Notes under the pieces: model-generated
What the model saw: the letters and a program-made list of their open reading frames with translations, nothing else
Told to the model about the DNA's origin: nothing
Database searches by the model: none
Translations under genes and position numbers: made by a program
Source: Rhizobium sp. S152
Lineage (GTDB): Bacteria; Pseudomonadota; Alphaproteobacteria; Rhizobiales; Rhizobiaceae
Length of the DNA stretch: 64,000 nt
NCBI RefSeq assembly: GCF_030380735.1
Contig: NZ_JAUDRZ010000008.1
Location: 62,001 to 126,000 of the forward strand
Direction of reading: 5' to 3'
Shown here: positions 43,951-53,128 of the stretch, one piece after another
Layout of the letters: the number at the start of each line of letters is the position of its first letter
Numbering within the stretch: position 1 is the first letter of the stretch

Positions 43951-46418
43951 CAGAGTGTGGACAAGGCCGGCGGCGCAACCAGGTCGTTGGCCGAGCGCAG
44001 CACTTTGCCCAGTACGATGTCACCGGTGGTGATTGCCACTGATGTTGCCACCTTGAATACGTGGCTCTCGCCCGGCAGCAAGGTGACCAGCATCGTATCG
44101 ACGACCGCCGCGGGATCGAGACGGTCGGCCATCATGCACAGATCCTTCAAGAAGCTTACCGCCGTCACCTTGATATCGTAGCCGCCCTCGGTGGAAGTGA
44201 CCGCGATATCGGCTTTCGGCGCCGGCAGCTTCAGGTCGATATCCTCGACGAAGTAGTAGAACGCGCGGCGGTCGAGCATGTCGACGACGATCATCTCATC
44301 GGTCGCGTCCCCTGATGTCGCGACGTCAGCCGGCAGCGGAAAGGCCTTGGCTTCGAAGCGATCGCAAAGGTGCCGCCAGAACTCGAATTCCGCCAGCACC
44401 GTGCCGTCGAGCCTGAGGCGCTTGCCCGAAATCTTCGCTCGCCAGAAGAGGGTTCGTTCGTTCACCGCCACGGCCGCCAGTCCGCCATCGCGCGGCTGGA
44501 TGGTCAGGAGCCTCGGGTCGAAGGCCTGGCGCATCGCATACCACAGCGGCTTGCGCCGCCCGGCTGAATCCAGCGCCGACCACGACGTCACGGGCCAGCA
44601 ATCGTTGAACTGCCAGACGACTGCGCCCTTGCAGATGTCGCGATGCGAGCGCATGTGCTCGATGGCGAAGCGGATCGCCCGCGCCTGGTTGAGCTGCGTT
44701 GCGAAGTGCCAGTCCTCCATCGTTTGCGGCTCCGGCAGATGCCCCGCCAGTCCGCGGATGAGCTTGTCGTTGCCAAGCGTTGCCTTCTGGTGGTGGAACA
44801 CGCCGTTTGAAACCGGCGTCAGCGGCGCGTCATGAACGCTTTCGGAAAGCGTCGCCCAGTTCGGCGGCGCCTGCCAGCCGAACTCCGAGCAGAAGCGCGG
44901 GATGTAGTTGCGGTAGACCTCGTAGCCCACATCGTTCCAAACATCCCATATGTGCTTGCAGCCATGCTCATCGGCGTTCGGCTCGATGTCCATGCTGCCG
45001 GAATAGGGACTGCCGGGATAATAGGGCCGTGCCGGATCGAGTTCGGCGCAGAGCCGGGGCAGGATGTCGAGATAATATCCGAGCCCCCAGCTTTCGTCCG
45101 GCTTGATCACCGGCCGCCAGCCCCACTCGTCGTAACCCCAGATATTCTCGTTGTTGCCGTTCCAGACGATGAGCGAGGGGTGCGGCATCAGCCGCACGAC
45201 ATTGTCGCGCACTTCGGCCTCTACCTCCGAGCGCAGCGGCTCCTCCTCGGGATAGGCGGCACAGGCAAACAGGAAATCCTGCCACACCAGCATGCCCGCC
45301 CGGTCGCAGGCCTCGTAGAACTCGTCGCGCTCGAAAATCCCGCCGCCCCAGACGCGCAGCAGGTTGACGTTGGCGGCCTTCGCCTCGTCGATGCGCGCGG
45401 CATAGCGATCGGCCGTCACGCGCGACGGGAAGCAGTCGTCGGGTATCCAGTTGGCGCCGCAGGCGAAGATCGGCACGTCGTTGATGACAAAGGTGAATGC
45501 CGAACCATGTTCGTCCTCGCCGGTGTCGAGCCGCACCGAGCGAAAGCCGATCTCCTTCGAGTAGCTATCGAGCAAATCGCCGCTCACGCCATCGCGCAGT
45601 TCCAGCTGCAATGGATAAAGCGGCTGCGCGCCGAGATGATGCGGCCACCAGAGCTGCGGCGAGGGAACGGTAAGCTCGAAGCTCACCTCGTCCGCTTCCG
45701 CGGTGATGGCGATCTCGCGTTCGTCGCCGCCGATCCGCGCAATCAACCGGCAATCCGCCCGCTCGCCCTGCCGCGACAGTTTCGCGTTCACGCGCACCAG
45801 CCCGTCGCCACCCGCAAGCGTCGCCGAGACCCGTGTCTCCGCAAACCGCGCGCGGTCCCAGCATTCCAGCCGCACCGGTTTCCAGATCCCTGACGTGACC
45901 AGTGTCGGACCCCAGTCCCATCCGAAATTGCAGGCCATCTTGCGCATCAGGTTGCCGGGGCCGGGATAGTTGTTCGGTCGATAGCCGTAGTGCGCCTCCA
46001 TCTCGGCGCCATAGTCATAGGCCGAACGGAAGGTGACGCTGAGCTCGTTTTCGCCGTCGATCAGCCGCTCCGACACATCGAAGCGATAGGTCCTGTTCAT
46101 GTTGAACGTCCGGCCGATCTCCTCGCCGTTGAGGGTGATCGTGGCGATCGTGTCTAGCCCGTCGAACACCAGCTCCCGCATCTTGCCGTCGCCGTTTTCG
46201 GCGTCGAACGTGCAGCGATAGGTCCAGTCCTGCCTGCCGATCCAGTCGTTGGTGATCTCGTTGACGTCGATATAGGGATCGGGGATCAACCGCTGCGCCA
46301 AGAGGTCGAGATGTACGCAGCCGGGCACGGCGGCAGGAATTTCGCTGGGCAGGTCGGGGCGACCTGCAACGTTGCAGTAAAGCGACCAGCCGCTGTTAAG
46401 TTCGGTTTTCTCGATCAT
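43950..46418 (-). CDS. Beta-mannosidase-type GH2 glycoside hydrolase
   Basis: The 822-aa GH2 enzyme begins with a jelly-roll sugar-binding domain (about residues 20-190; ACNFGWDWGPTLVTSGIWKP near 170) followed by an Ig-like domain and a TIM barrel. The acid/base Glu lies in LIVWNGNNENIWGYDEW near 433 and the nucleophile Glu in RFCSEFGWQAPP near 520. No signal peptide is seen, so it acts on imported mannosides or oligosaccharides in the cytoplasm. Start ATG 46418 lies behind AGCTCCCCC-type sequence (minus-strand GGGGGA). The glyoxalase gene lies 10 nt upstream on the same strand. Confidence 0.9.
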   Translation of the reverse strand: MIEKTELNSGWSLYCNVAGRPDLPSEIPAAVPGCVHLDLLAQRLIPDPYIDVNEITNDWIGRQDWTYRCTFDAENGDGKMRELVFDGLDTIATITLNGEEIGRTFNMNRTYRFDVSERLIDGENELSVTFRSAYDYGAEMEAHYGYRPNNYPGPGNLMRKMACNFGWDWGPTLVTSGIWKPVRLECWDRARFAETRVSATLAGGDGLVRVNAKLSRQGERADCRLIARIGGDEREIAITAEADEVSFELTVPSPQLWWPHHLGAQPLYPLQLELRDGVSGDLLDSYSKEIGFRSVRLDTGEDEHGSAFTFVINDVPIFACGANWIPDDCFPSRVTADRYAARIDEAKAANVNLLRVWGGGIFERDEFYEACDRAGMLVWQDFLFACAAYPEEEPLRSEVEAEVRDNVVRLMPHPSLIVWNGNNENIWGYDEWGWRPVIKPDESWGLGYYLDILPRLCAELDPARPYYPGSPYSGSMDIEPNADEHGCKHIWDVWNDVGYEVYRNYIPRFCSEFGWQAPPNWATLSESVHDAPLTPVSNGVFHHQKATLGNDKLIRGLAGHLPEPQTMEDWHFATQLNQARAIRFAIEHMRSHRDICKGAVVWQFNDCWPVTSWSALDSAGRRKPLWYAMRQAFDPRLLTIQPRDGGLAAVAVNERTLFWRAKISGKRLRLDGTVLAEFEFWRHLCDRFEAKAFPLPADVATSGDATDEMIVVDMLDRRAFYYFVEDIDLKLPAPKADIAVTSTEGGYDIKVTAVSFLKDLCMMADRLDPAAVVDTMLVTLLPGESHVFKVATSVAITTGDIVLGKVLRSANDLVAPPALSTL

Positions 46419-46428
46419 GGGGGAGCTC

Positions 46429-46824
46429 TTAGAGGTAGCGGCCGTGGCGCTGCAGGACTTCGATCTTGTAGCCGTCGGGATCGGTGATGAAGAAGAACAG
46501 CGCCAGCAGCTTGCCGTCGCGGTTGAGCTCAACGATCTTGCCGGGGTTGAGCCCGGCCTTGGTCAGCCGCTCGTGCTCGGTCTTCAGTTCGTCCACCGAA
46601 ACGGCGAGATGGCCGTAGCCATTGCCGAGGTCATAGGGCGCGGTGTGCCCCTTGTTGACCGTCAGTTCCAGCTCGAAACCGGTCTCGCCGTTGGAGAGAT
46701 AGATCAGCGTGAAGGTGTCGAAATCGATGCGGTCGGCGACCTCGAGGCCAAACACCGTGCGGTAGAACGACACGGAACGCGCCTCGTCGAGAACGCGGAT
46801 CATCGAGTGGATCATCTTGGCCAA
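46429..46824 (-). CDS. gloA: Lactoylglutathione lyase-type glyoxalase
   Basis: The 131-aa vicinal-oxygen-chelate protein begins MAKMIHSMIRVLDEARSVSF and has FYRTVFGLEVADR, FELELTVNKG, YGHLAVSVDE and FFFITDPDGYKIEVLQR. The metal-ligand positions of glyoxalase I (His near residue 6, Glu in ELELT, His in GHLA and the closing Glu) are present. It probably detoxifies methylglyoxal via the glutathione hemithioacetal. Its promoter should lie after the ABC operon end; the short gap to the mannosidase suggests co-transcription. Confidence 0.85.
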   Translation of the reverse strand: MAKMIHSMIRVLDEARSVSFYRTVFGLEVADRIDFDTFTLIYLSNGETGFELELTVNKGHTAPYDLGNGYGHLAVSVDELKTEHERLTKAGLNPGKIVELNRDGKLLALFFFITDPDGYKIEVLQRHGRYL

Positions 46825-46873
46825 GGGCTTCCTCCGGCAATGCGATATGTGCGCAGCTTTGGTAGCCGCTGGC

Positions 46874-47623
46874 TCACGCTGGGCGCAAGCCTATTCTGCG
46901 CGAAATCCCGCTTTCGATGATGCCGAGCGCATCGTAGATCAGCACCGCCATCAGGCCGACGATCAGGCCGCCCTGCAGGATGAAGGCGGTGGTGTCGGAA
47001 ATCAGTCCGGCGATGATCACCTCGCCGAGACCCTTCGCCGCCACCGTGGACCCGATCGTGGCAGTGCCGATGTTGATGACCGTCGCGACCTTCAGCCCTT
47101 CGAGGATGAGCGGCAGCGCAAGCGGCAGCTCCACGCGGAAAAGCCGCTGCATCGCGCTCATGCCCATGCCGTCGGCGGCTTCCAGTATCGAGGCCGGCAC
47201 CTGCCGCAGGCCGGAGACAGTGTTTTCGAAGATCGGCAGCAACCCGTAGAGGAACAGGGCGATGAGGGTCGGTCCGGCGCCGAAGCCGGTGGCCGGAACG
47301 GCGAGTGCCAGAACCGCGACCGGCGGAAAGGTCTGGCCGGCATTGGCGATGGCGCGCGACAGCGGCAGGAAATCCTCGCCGCTCTTGCGGGTCACGAAGA
47401 CGCCGCCGAGAATGGCGAGCACTGCGCTGCCGACAATCGAGATGGCGACCAGATAGAGATGCGCGGCGGCCAGCGCCGGCAGGCTGTTCTGGGTGTAGAC
47501 AGCGGGCGCGTTGTTGTTGGTGAGCGGCACGAGCAGGAAGGAAAGCCACTCGGTCCTGAACAGCAGGATCAAGAGTAGCGCCAGCGCCGCTACGCGAAAG
47601 AGATTGGCGGTGACGTGCTTCAT
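46874..47623 (-). CDS. Betaine/choline-type ABC transporter permease
   Basis: The 249-aa ProW/OpuCB-like permease has about six hydrophobic segments and the coupling region ADGMGMSAMQRLFRVELPLA near residue 150. It is the last gene of a four-gene unit (binding protein, permease, ATPase, permease). The start ATG overlaps the ATPase stop (ATGA). The set resembles the OsmU/Yeh and Opu systems with two distinct permeases, which take up glycine betaine, choline or carnitine-like compounds. Confidence 0.88.
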   Translation of the reverse strand: MKHVTANLFRVAALALLLILLFRTEWLSFLLVPLTNNNAPAVYTQNSLPALAAAHLYLVAISIVGSAVLAILGGVFVTRKSGEDFLPLSRAIANAGQTFPPVAVLALAVPATGFGAGPTLIALFLYGLLPIFENTVSGLRQVPASILEAADGMGMSAMQRLFRVELPLALPLILEGLKVATVINIGTATIGSTVAAKGLGEVIIAGLISDTTAFILQGGLIVGLMAVLIYDALGIIESGISRRIGLRPA

Positions 47624-48564
47624 GCCTTGCGGCCCAGTTCGAGAAGTCGCGCCATCGAGATCGAGCCAACGGGAGCCTTTGCGGCATCCTGCACGGCCGC
47701 CTCGTCGATCCCCTGCCAGATCATCTCGGCCAGTGCGTCGCGCAGGCTGAGCGATTGCGGCAGCGCGTGGTTCAACCCCGTCTTCGCCGGCGCCATGCTG
47801 TCCTTCAGCGACAGCAGCGACATCAGCTTCAATGCACGGTCGGACGTTCCGGTCAGCTGCTGCACGAAGGGATCGGCTGGCTCCGTCAGGATCTTTTCCG
47901 GCGTCGAGCACTGCAACAGCTTGCCGGCGCTCATGACGGCGATCTGGTTGCCGAGGTGAAAGGCCTCGTCCATGTCGTGGGTGACGAGAATGACCGTCGT
48001 GCCGAACTGCTTCTGGATCGCCAAGAGGTCGTCCTGCGCCTTGCCGCGAATGACGGGGTCGAGCGCGCCGAACGGCTCGTCCATCAGGAGCAGTTCCGGC
48101 TCCGCCGCCAGCGCGCGCGCCACGCCGACGCGCTGCTGCTGTCCGCCGGAAAGCTGATGCGGATATTTCTCCGCGAACGTCGCTGGCTCGAGATTGAAGA
48201 GCCCCAGCAACTCGTTCACGCGGCCATCGATCCGCGCCGCGTCCCAGCCGAGAAGCTGCGGCACGGTGGCTATGTTCTGCGCTACCGTGCGGTGCGGAAA
48301 CAGCCCGTGGCCCTGGATCGCATAGCCGATCTTGCGCCGCAGCTCGGTAACGGGTGCGTCCATCACGTTCTGGCCGTTGACGAAGATCTCACCCTCGGTG
48401 ATCGGCACCAGCCGGTTGATCATCCGCATCAGCGTGGATTTGCCCGAACCCGAGGTGCCGACGATGACGGTGATCGACCCTTTCTCGACGCTCATCGATA
48501 CGTTGTCGACGACGGTAGCGTTGCCGTAGCGCTTAGTGACGTTGCGGATCTCGATCATGCTCAT
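47620..48564 (-). CDS. Betaine/choline-type ABC transporter ATPase
   Basis: The 314-aa ATPase has Walker A GTSGSGKSTLMRMINRLV near residue 37, Q-loop GYAIQGHGLFPH, signature LSGGQQQRVGVARAL and Walker B LLLMDEPFGALD. The C-terminal extension (about 240-314) is not a clear CBS pair, unlike OpuA/OpuCA-type ATPases. It overlaps both neighbouring permease genes by 4 nt, so subunits are made in fixed ratio. Confidence 0.92.
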   Translation of the reverse strand: MSMIEIRNVTKRYGNATVVDNVSMSVEKGSITVIVGTSGSGKSTLMRMINRLVPITEGEIFVNGQNVMDAPVTELRRKIGYAIQGHGLFPHRTVAQNIATVPQLLGWDAARIDGRVNELLGLFNLEPATFAEKYPHQLSGGQQQRVGVARALAAEPELLLMDEPFGALDPVIRGKAQDDLLAIQKQFGTTVILVTHDMDEAFHLGNQIAVMSAGKLLQCSTPEKILTEPADPFVQQLTGTSDRALKLMSLLSLKDSMAPAKTGLNHALPQSLSLRDALAEMIWQGIDEAAVQDAAKAPVGSISMARLLELGRKA

Positions 48565-49727
48565 GCGGCGGTTCCCCGTATGCTGTCGATGACCGCATCC
48601 AGGATAACGGCCGAGGAGAAGGCGAAGAAGACGGTCGGCACGGCGCCGAGCAGCACGAGGTCCATGGCCGTCTGGCCGAGACCCTGGAAGATGAAAATGC
48701 CGAACCCGCCGCCGCCGATCAGCGCCGCGACCGTCACCAGCCCGATCGCCTGCACAAGCACGATGCGGATGCCCGTGAGAATGACGGGAAAGGCGAGCGG
48801 CAGGTCGATGCCAACAAGGATCTGGCGGCGCGTCAGCCCCATGCCGGCCGCCGCGTCGCGCACCGCGGGATCGACGCCCTGCAGGCCGACCACGGTGTTG
48901 GCGACGATCGGCAGCAGCGAATAGAGCACCAGCGCGATCAGCGCCGGCGCGGCGCCGATGCCGCGAATGCCAAGCGCGGCGGCCGCCGGCACATGCGTGG
49001 CGAGATAGCCGAGCGGCAGCATAAGGAGCCCGAAGAGTGCAAGGCTCGGGATAGTCTGGATCAGGCTCAATCCCTGCAGCACGGCGGCGCGCAATTTCGG
49101 GACCCAGAAGCAGACGATGCCGAGCGGCAATCCGATCAGGATGGCGATGACGAGCGAGCCGAAGGCAAGCAGCATATGCGCCACGGCTTCTGTCCAGAAC
49201 TGCGCGGAGCGGGTCGCGAATTCCTTGAGGATCGAAAGGCTGTCCAGAAGTCCGGAAGCGAGGAAGACCGCCAGCAGCGCCGTATAGGCGGCAAGTGCCG
49301 CGATCCGCATCCAGGGCTTGAGCCTGATCTTCACCAGCGCATCGGAGATGACGAGGCCGATGACGGCAAACAGCACCCAGAACCCGCCGCCCGGCGTCAT
49401 GCGCGCGGCGTTGCTGCCTGGAGGCGTAAACCCGGTCGCCACGAGGCCGATGGCGGCGATCAGCGTGGCAAGGCAGAGCGTGGAGATGACGAGCCGCAGC
49501 GCTGCGTTGCGCAGGAACAGGGCCGCGAGCGCGGTCAGGACGAGAAGCAGGGTGAGGGCGATGACGGAAGGCCGGTCGAGAAGCTGCGTGAGCAGCATCG
49601 GCTTGCCGGCTGCGATGCGGTTCGCCTTGACATAGATGAAGGGAAGTAGCGCCGTTGAAATCACGCCGGCGGCAACGAGCACCAAGCCGAGCCGGTCCAG
49701 CTTGCGGACCGCTAAGGTTTCGTCCAT
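48561..49727 (-). CDS. Betaine/choline-type ABC transporter permease with extended N-terminus
   Basis: The 388-aa permease has about ten hydrophobic segments. The first 160 residues form extra helices absent from the shorter partner permease, a feature of YehY/OsmY-like permeases. The coupling region is AAAGMGLTRRQILVGIDLPL near residue 292. The ATG at 49727 follows the binding-protein gene by about 60 nt; a GCTCCGCC/GGCGGAGC hairpin (49755-49778) sits in that gap and may limit downstream expression relative to the binding protein. Confidence 0.88.
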   Translation of the reverse strand: MDETLAVRKLDRLGLVLVAAGVISTALLPFIYVKANRIAAGKPMLLTQLLDRPSVIALTLLLVLTALAALFLRNAALRLVISTLCLATLIAAIGLVATGFTPPGSNAARMTPGGGFWVLFAVIGLVISDALVKIRLKPWMRIAALAAYTALLAVFLASGLLDSLSILKEFATRSAQFWTEAVAHMLLAFGSLVIAILIGLPLGIVCFWVPKLRAAVLQGLSLIQTIPSLALFGLLMLPLGYLATHVPAAAALGIRGIGAAPALIALVLYSLLPIVANTVVGLQGVDPAVRDAAAGMGLTRRQILVGIDLPLAFPVILTGIRIVLVQAIGLVTVAALIGGGGFGIFIFQGLGQTAMDLVLLGAVPTVFFAFSSAVILDAVIDSIRGTAA

Positions 49728-49788
49728 CGATCCATCCTGTCCTGAAGGAATAGGGCTCCGCCCCTTGCGAGGCGGAGCGTCGAGGTCT

Positions 49789-50697
49789 CTACTTCAGGAA
49801 ACCTTTTTCCTTCAGGTAGCCTTCGGCCACCGACTTGGCGGGCTCGCCATCGACCTGGATCTTTCCATTCAGCGTCCTGAGGTCGTCGGCGGTCAGGCCC
49901 TTGAAGATCGGCGCGAGTACTTCCTCGATCTTCGGATTGGCCTTCAGCACTTCCTCGCGGATAATAGGCGTCGGCGCGTAGACCTGCTGTACGCTCTTGT
50001 CGTCTTCGAGAACGGTGAGCTCTGCAGCCGCGATCGCGCCGTCGGTGCCGTAGACCATGGCGGTATTGACCCCGTTGGTCTGGTCGGCCGCCGCCTTGAT
50101 CGTGGCTGCCGTGTCGCCACCCGAGAGAACCACCATCTGGTCCGGCTTCAGCTGGAAACCGTAGGTCGTCTGGAAGGCGGGAAGCGCGCCGGCGGAATTG
50201 ACGAATTCGGCCGAAGCGGCGAGCTTGGCCGCGCCGCCGCCGGCAACCCATTTGCCGAAGTCAGACATGGATTTCAGGTTGTTCGGCCCGGCCACGTCGC
50301 TGCGCACAGCAAGCGCCCAGGTGTTGTTGGCGGGCGAGGGCGTCAGCCAGACGATCTTGTTGGCGTCATAGTCGAGCTTCTTGGCAAGCTCGTAGCCCTG
50401 GTCGATGTTCTTCCAGGCGGCATCGTCGGCCTTGTTGAAGAAGAAGCCGGCATTGCCCGTGTATTCGGGATAGATGTCGATTTCGCCCGCCGTGATCGCC
50501 TTGCGCACGACCGGTGTGGCGCCGAGCGCGACACGGTCCTGCGTCTTGATGCCGTTGGCATTGAGCGCCAGCGCGATCATGTTGCCGAGCAGTGTTCCTT
50601 CCGTATCGATCTTCGATGAAACGACGACGTCTGCAGCATGGGCCGCGCCGGCCGCGAAAGCGGAGAGCGAGACGGCAAGTGCGAATTTCTTCAGCAT
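49789..50697 (-). CDS. OsmF/YehZ-type osmoprotectant-binding protein
   Basis: The 302-aa periplasmic protein has a signal peptide (MLKKFALAVSLSAFAAGAAH, cleavage after AHA) and an OpuAC-like fold, with VSSKIDTEGTLLGNMIALAL, EIDIYPEYTGNAGFFF and ALAVRSDVAGPNNLKSMSDF. The EYTGN motif is typical of choline/betaine-type OpuAC proteins. It heads the four-gene operon; GGGGAC precedes ATG 50697. A divergent LysR-type gene lies about 420 bp upstream. Confidence 0.9.
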   Translation of the reverse strand: MLKKFALAVSLSAFAAGAAHAADVVVSSKIDTEGTLLGNMIALALNANGIKTQDRVALGATPVVRKAITAGEIDIYPEYTGNAGFFFNKADDAAWKNIDQGYELAKKLDYDANKIVWLTPSPANNTWALAVRSDVAGPNNLKSMSDFGKWVAGGGAAKLAASAEFVNSAGALPAFQTTYGFQLKPDQMVVLSGGDTAATIKAAADQTNGVNTAMVYGTDGAIAAAELTVLEDDKSVQQVYAPTPIIREEVLKANPKIEEVLAPIFKGLTADDLRTLNGKIQVDGEPAKSVAEGYLKEKGFLK

Positions 50698-50888
50698 GGA
50701 GTGTCCCCTTGTTCTAACAGTGTAAACCCCCGAGATGCCTCCATGAGAAACCATCGCGGATAAAATGCCGGTGAGAGCAGCGCGCTGCCGTCACCATAGA
50801 AATGCGTGCGTCATGGAAATAGCGTGCATGCCCGAAAAATCGATGCAGGCTCCCCCAGTTTTGCGAATGCGCGGCGATTATGACGTTG

Positions 50889-50921
50889 AACGGAAGCGCT
50901 TGCGCGCAATCGCATTCCGTT
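50889..50921. promoter_or_regulatory. Nested dyad between the ABC operon and its LysR-type regulator
   Basis: AACGGAA (50889-50895) and TTCCGTT (50915-50921) enclose the palindrome TTGCGCGCAA (50900-50909). It is central in the divergent region, so it is a candidate operator of the LysR-type protein. The rest of 50,698-51,114 shows no gene. Confidence 0.4.
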
Positions 50922-51114
50922 TTGCAGCGCCGCCGCGATTTGTTTTTGTTCCCTTGGTCGTCCCCGGGATATCGGGTGCTCTCGTGCGGTTCTTCTGCCG
51001 CGGCCCCTTTTATCCCGGTATCTGAACGATAGCCGCGCCTTGCCGCAAGAGGGATATCTTTTTTGCTGAACACATCATATCGTTCGGTTTTTCAGCTTGT
51101 TACGGAGGGATCGA

Positions 51115-52308
51115 TTGCAGCTCGGCACGGTGTTCATCGCCTCGCATGTGCTCTCTTCGGGATCGATACGGGAAACCGCACGGCAGTTGTCGCTGGCGGC
51201 GTCGACCGTCTCGACCGCGATCCGAAATCTCGAAACCGAACTCGCGATCAAGCTCATCGAGCGCAGCTCGGGCGAACTGGTGACGCTGCTTGCCAGCGGC
51301 AAGGTTCGTGAGGCGCTGTTGCCGATCGTCGAAGCCGCCGAGCAGCTGGCCGCCGGGATGGATCATAACGCGCCGTCGCGCATCGCGATCAAGATCGCCA
51401 CCATGGAACGGTTCATGGAAGTCGCCGACCAGGGGAGCATCAATCGCGCCGCGCGCCGGCTGAAGCTCGGCCAGCCGCAACTCTCGCTCCAGATCGCGAC
51501 CTTGGAGAAGACCTTCGGCCGGACGCTGTTCGAACGCCAGGCGCATGGCTCGGCGCTCACCCAGGAGGGACAGCGGATCTACGCCGCTTTTTCGACGATC
51601 TGCCAGGCATGGAACGAACTGAAGTCCTCGGCGGACGAGCGCTACCAACGCAGCGCGCGGGCGCTGCGCATCGGTTCGATCATTCCGACAGGCTCGGAAA
51701 GCTGGGTGGCTCGTTGCCTTGGCGCGCTGGTGTCGGAATGGAACCTGCGACGCAACAAGAACACCATCTCGCTGATGCTGATGACGGCCGACGACCTCCG
51801 GGAAGCGCTGAAATCCGGCCGTATCGACGTCGCGATCCTGGACTCGATCTTCGGGCTCGAAAGCTTCAGGCATAGCGAGTTGCTGCAGACGGAGATGGTG
51901 GTGATCGCGCCCCCGCAAAGCACGGAGGCAACCGTCGCCGAGCTCGCCGCCAGCCACCCCATCTGTACGCCGAGCCCGCGCACCGGCCTCGGCCACGCCG
52001 CCATGACGCTGAACCGCGAACGCTCCGCCAATCGCCGGCTGCGTGACCGCGACATCACCGCGGCGGATTCGCTTCCCGTCATAATCGATCTGGTCGCCAA
52101 TCACGGTTATATCTCGTTTCTCGGTCGGGTGAGCGCCATGCCGATCGCGCACAAGGTCAGGATCGTCGATCTAGATGAGCACGTCCCGATGTCCTACCAC
52201 GTCGCCTTCAACCACCGCGATGCGTCGGCCGAGGCAAGCGCGATGATCGTCGATCTGGTTGCCGGCATCGTTTCAGAACCAGCCGCGCGGCGGGCATCCG
52301 TCGCATGA
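51115..52308 (+). CDS. LysR-family regulator with two tandem helix-turn-helix domains
   Basis: The 397-aa protein contains two LysR-type DNA-binding segments. The first (residues about 4-60) reads FIASHVLSSGSIRETARQLS and LAASTVSTAIRNLETELAIK. The second (about 92-150) reads ERFMEVADQGSINRAARRLK and LGQPQLSLQIATLEKTFGRT with LFERQ. A substrate-binding-like domain follows (about 180-385). The second repeat is closest to the canonical LysR helix. Start TTG 51115 is chosen because GGAGG ends 6 nt before it; an in-frame TTG six codons earlier overlaps that ribosome site. It is divergent from the osmoprotectant operon and likely controls it. Confidence 0.85.
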   Translation: MQLGTVFIASHVLSSGSIRETARQLSLAASTVSTAIRNLETELAIKLIERSSGELVTLLASGKVREALLPIVEAAEQLAAGMDHNAPSRIAIKIATMERFMEVADQGSINRAARRLKLGQPQLSLQIATLEKTFGRTLFERQAHGSALTQEGQRIYAAFSTICQAWNELKSSADERYQRSARALRIGSIIPTGSESWVARCLGALVSEWNLRRNKNTISLMLMTADDLREALKSGRIDVAILDSIFGLESFRHSELLQTEMVVIAPPQSTEATVAELAASHPICTPSPRTGLGHAAMTLNRERSANRRLRDRDITAADSLPVIIDLVANHGYISFLGRVSAMPIAHKVRIVDLDEHVPMSYHVAFNHRDASAEASAMIVDLVAGIVSEPAARRASVA

Positions 52309-52339
52309 ATGATAGAAGATCCAGAGGGGAAACAGGAAC

Positions 52340-53062
52340 GTGAGCATCTTGCTGGAAGTATGTGTCGACAGCCCGCGGGGACTGGCGGCGGCGATCGAGG
52401 GCGGTGCCGGGCGCATCGAGCTCTGCTCGGCGTTGGAGGTCGGGGGGCTGACACCTCTGGCCGGCCTGATGAAGGCGGCGGCGTCTGCTCCCATCCCTGT
52501 CTACGCGATGATCCGCCCTCATGCCGGCGCCTTCGTCTTCGATGAGGGAGACGAGGCGGCGATGATGGCGGATATCGATGCAGTGCGGGTCTTCGGCCTT
52601 GCCGGCGTCGTGATCGGCGCCAACATGCCGGATGGCCGGCTCGACATGCCGCTGATTCATCGCCTGAAGGCGCATGCCGCCGGTCTCGGCTCGACGCTGC
52701 ACCGCGCCTTTGACCTGGTGCCGGACGCGGACGTTGCCTTGGAGCAGGCGGTAGAACTCGGCTGCGAGCGCATCCTTACCTCCGGCTGCGTCCCGAAGGC
52801 GATCGACGGTCTCGATACCCTTGCGCGCCTATCGAAGAAGGCCGCCGGCCGGATTTCCATCATGCCGGGCAGCGGTGTCAGGCCGAGCAATGCCGGGGAA
52901 ATCCTACGCGCCACCGGCGCGCGCGAGATTCACGGATCCTGCAGCTCGCCGAGCGCCGACGCCGATCCGCGCGCGGTCGCCTTCGGCTTCGAGGCGCCGG
53001 GCATGAACCGGACGGATGTCGCGGTGGTGCGCCAGATGCGCCAGGCGATCGACGCCGCCTGA
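52340..53062 (+). CDS. cutC: CutC family protein
   Basis: The 240-aa TIM-barrel protein begins MSILLEVCVDSPRGLAAAIE and has the family segments GGAGRIELCSALEVGGLTPL, VYAMIRPHAGAFVFDE, LHRAFDLVPD and IMPGSGVRPSNA. CutC has been linked to copper homeostasis, but its biochemical role is debated. The start is GTG 52340 behind GAGGGGAAACAGGA. It lies 31 nt after the LysR-type gene and may be co-transcribed with it. Confidence 0.93.
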   Translation: MSILLEVCVDSPRGLAAAIEGGAGRIELCSALEVGGLTPLAGLMKAAASAPIPVYAMIRPHAGAFVFDEGDEAAMMADIDAVRVFGLAGVVIGANMPDGRLDMPLIHRLKAHAAGLGSTLHRAFDLVPDADVALEQAVELGCERILTSGCVPKAIDGLDTLARLSKKAAGRISIMPGSGVRPSNAGEILRATGAREIHGSCSSPSADADPRAVAFGFEAPGMNRTDVAVVRQMRQAIDAA

Positions 53063-53081
53063 CCCATTGTCAGAATGCAAG

Positions 53082-53109
53082 AAAGCCGGCCCAGGTGAGC
53101 CGGCTTTTT
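53082..53109. terminator. Bidirectional terminator between cutC and the sugar permease
   Basis: AAAGCCGGC-ccaggtga-GCCGGCTTT with T runs on both exit sides, between two convergent genes. Confidence 0.8.
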
Positions 53110-53128
53110 CCATGTTTTTTGCCGTGCC

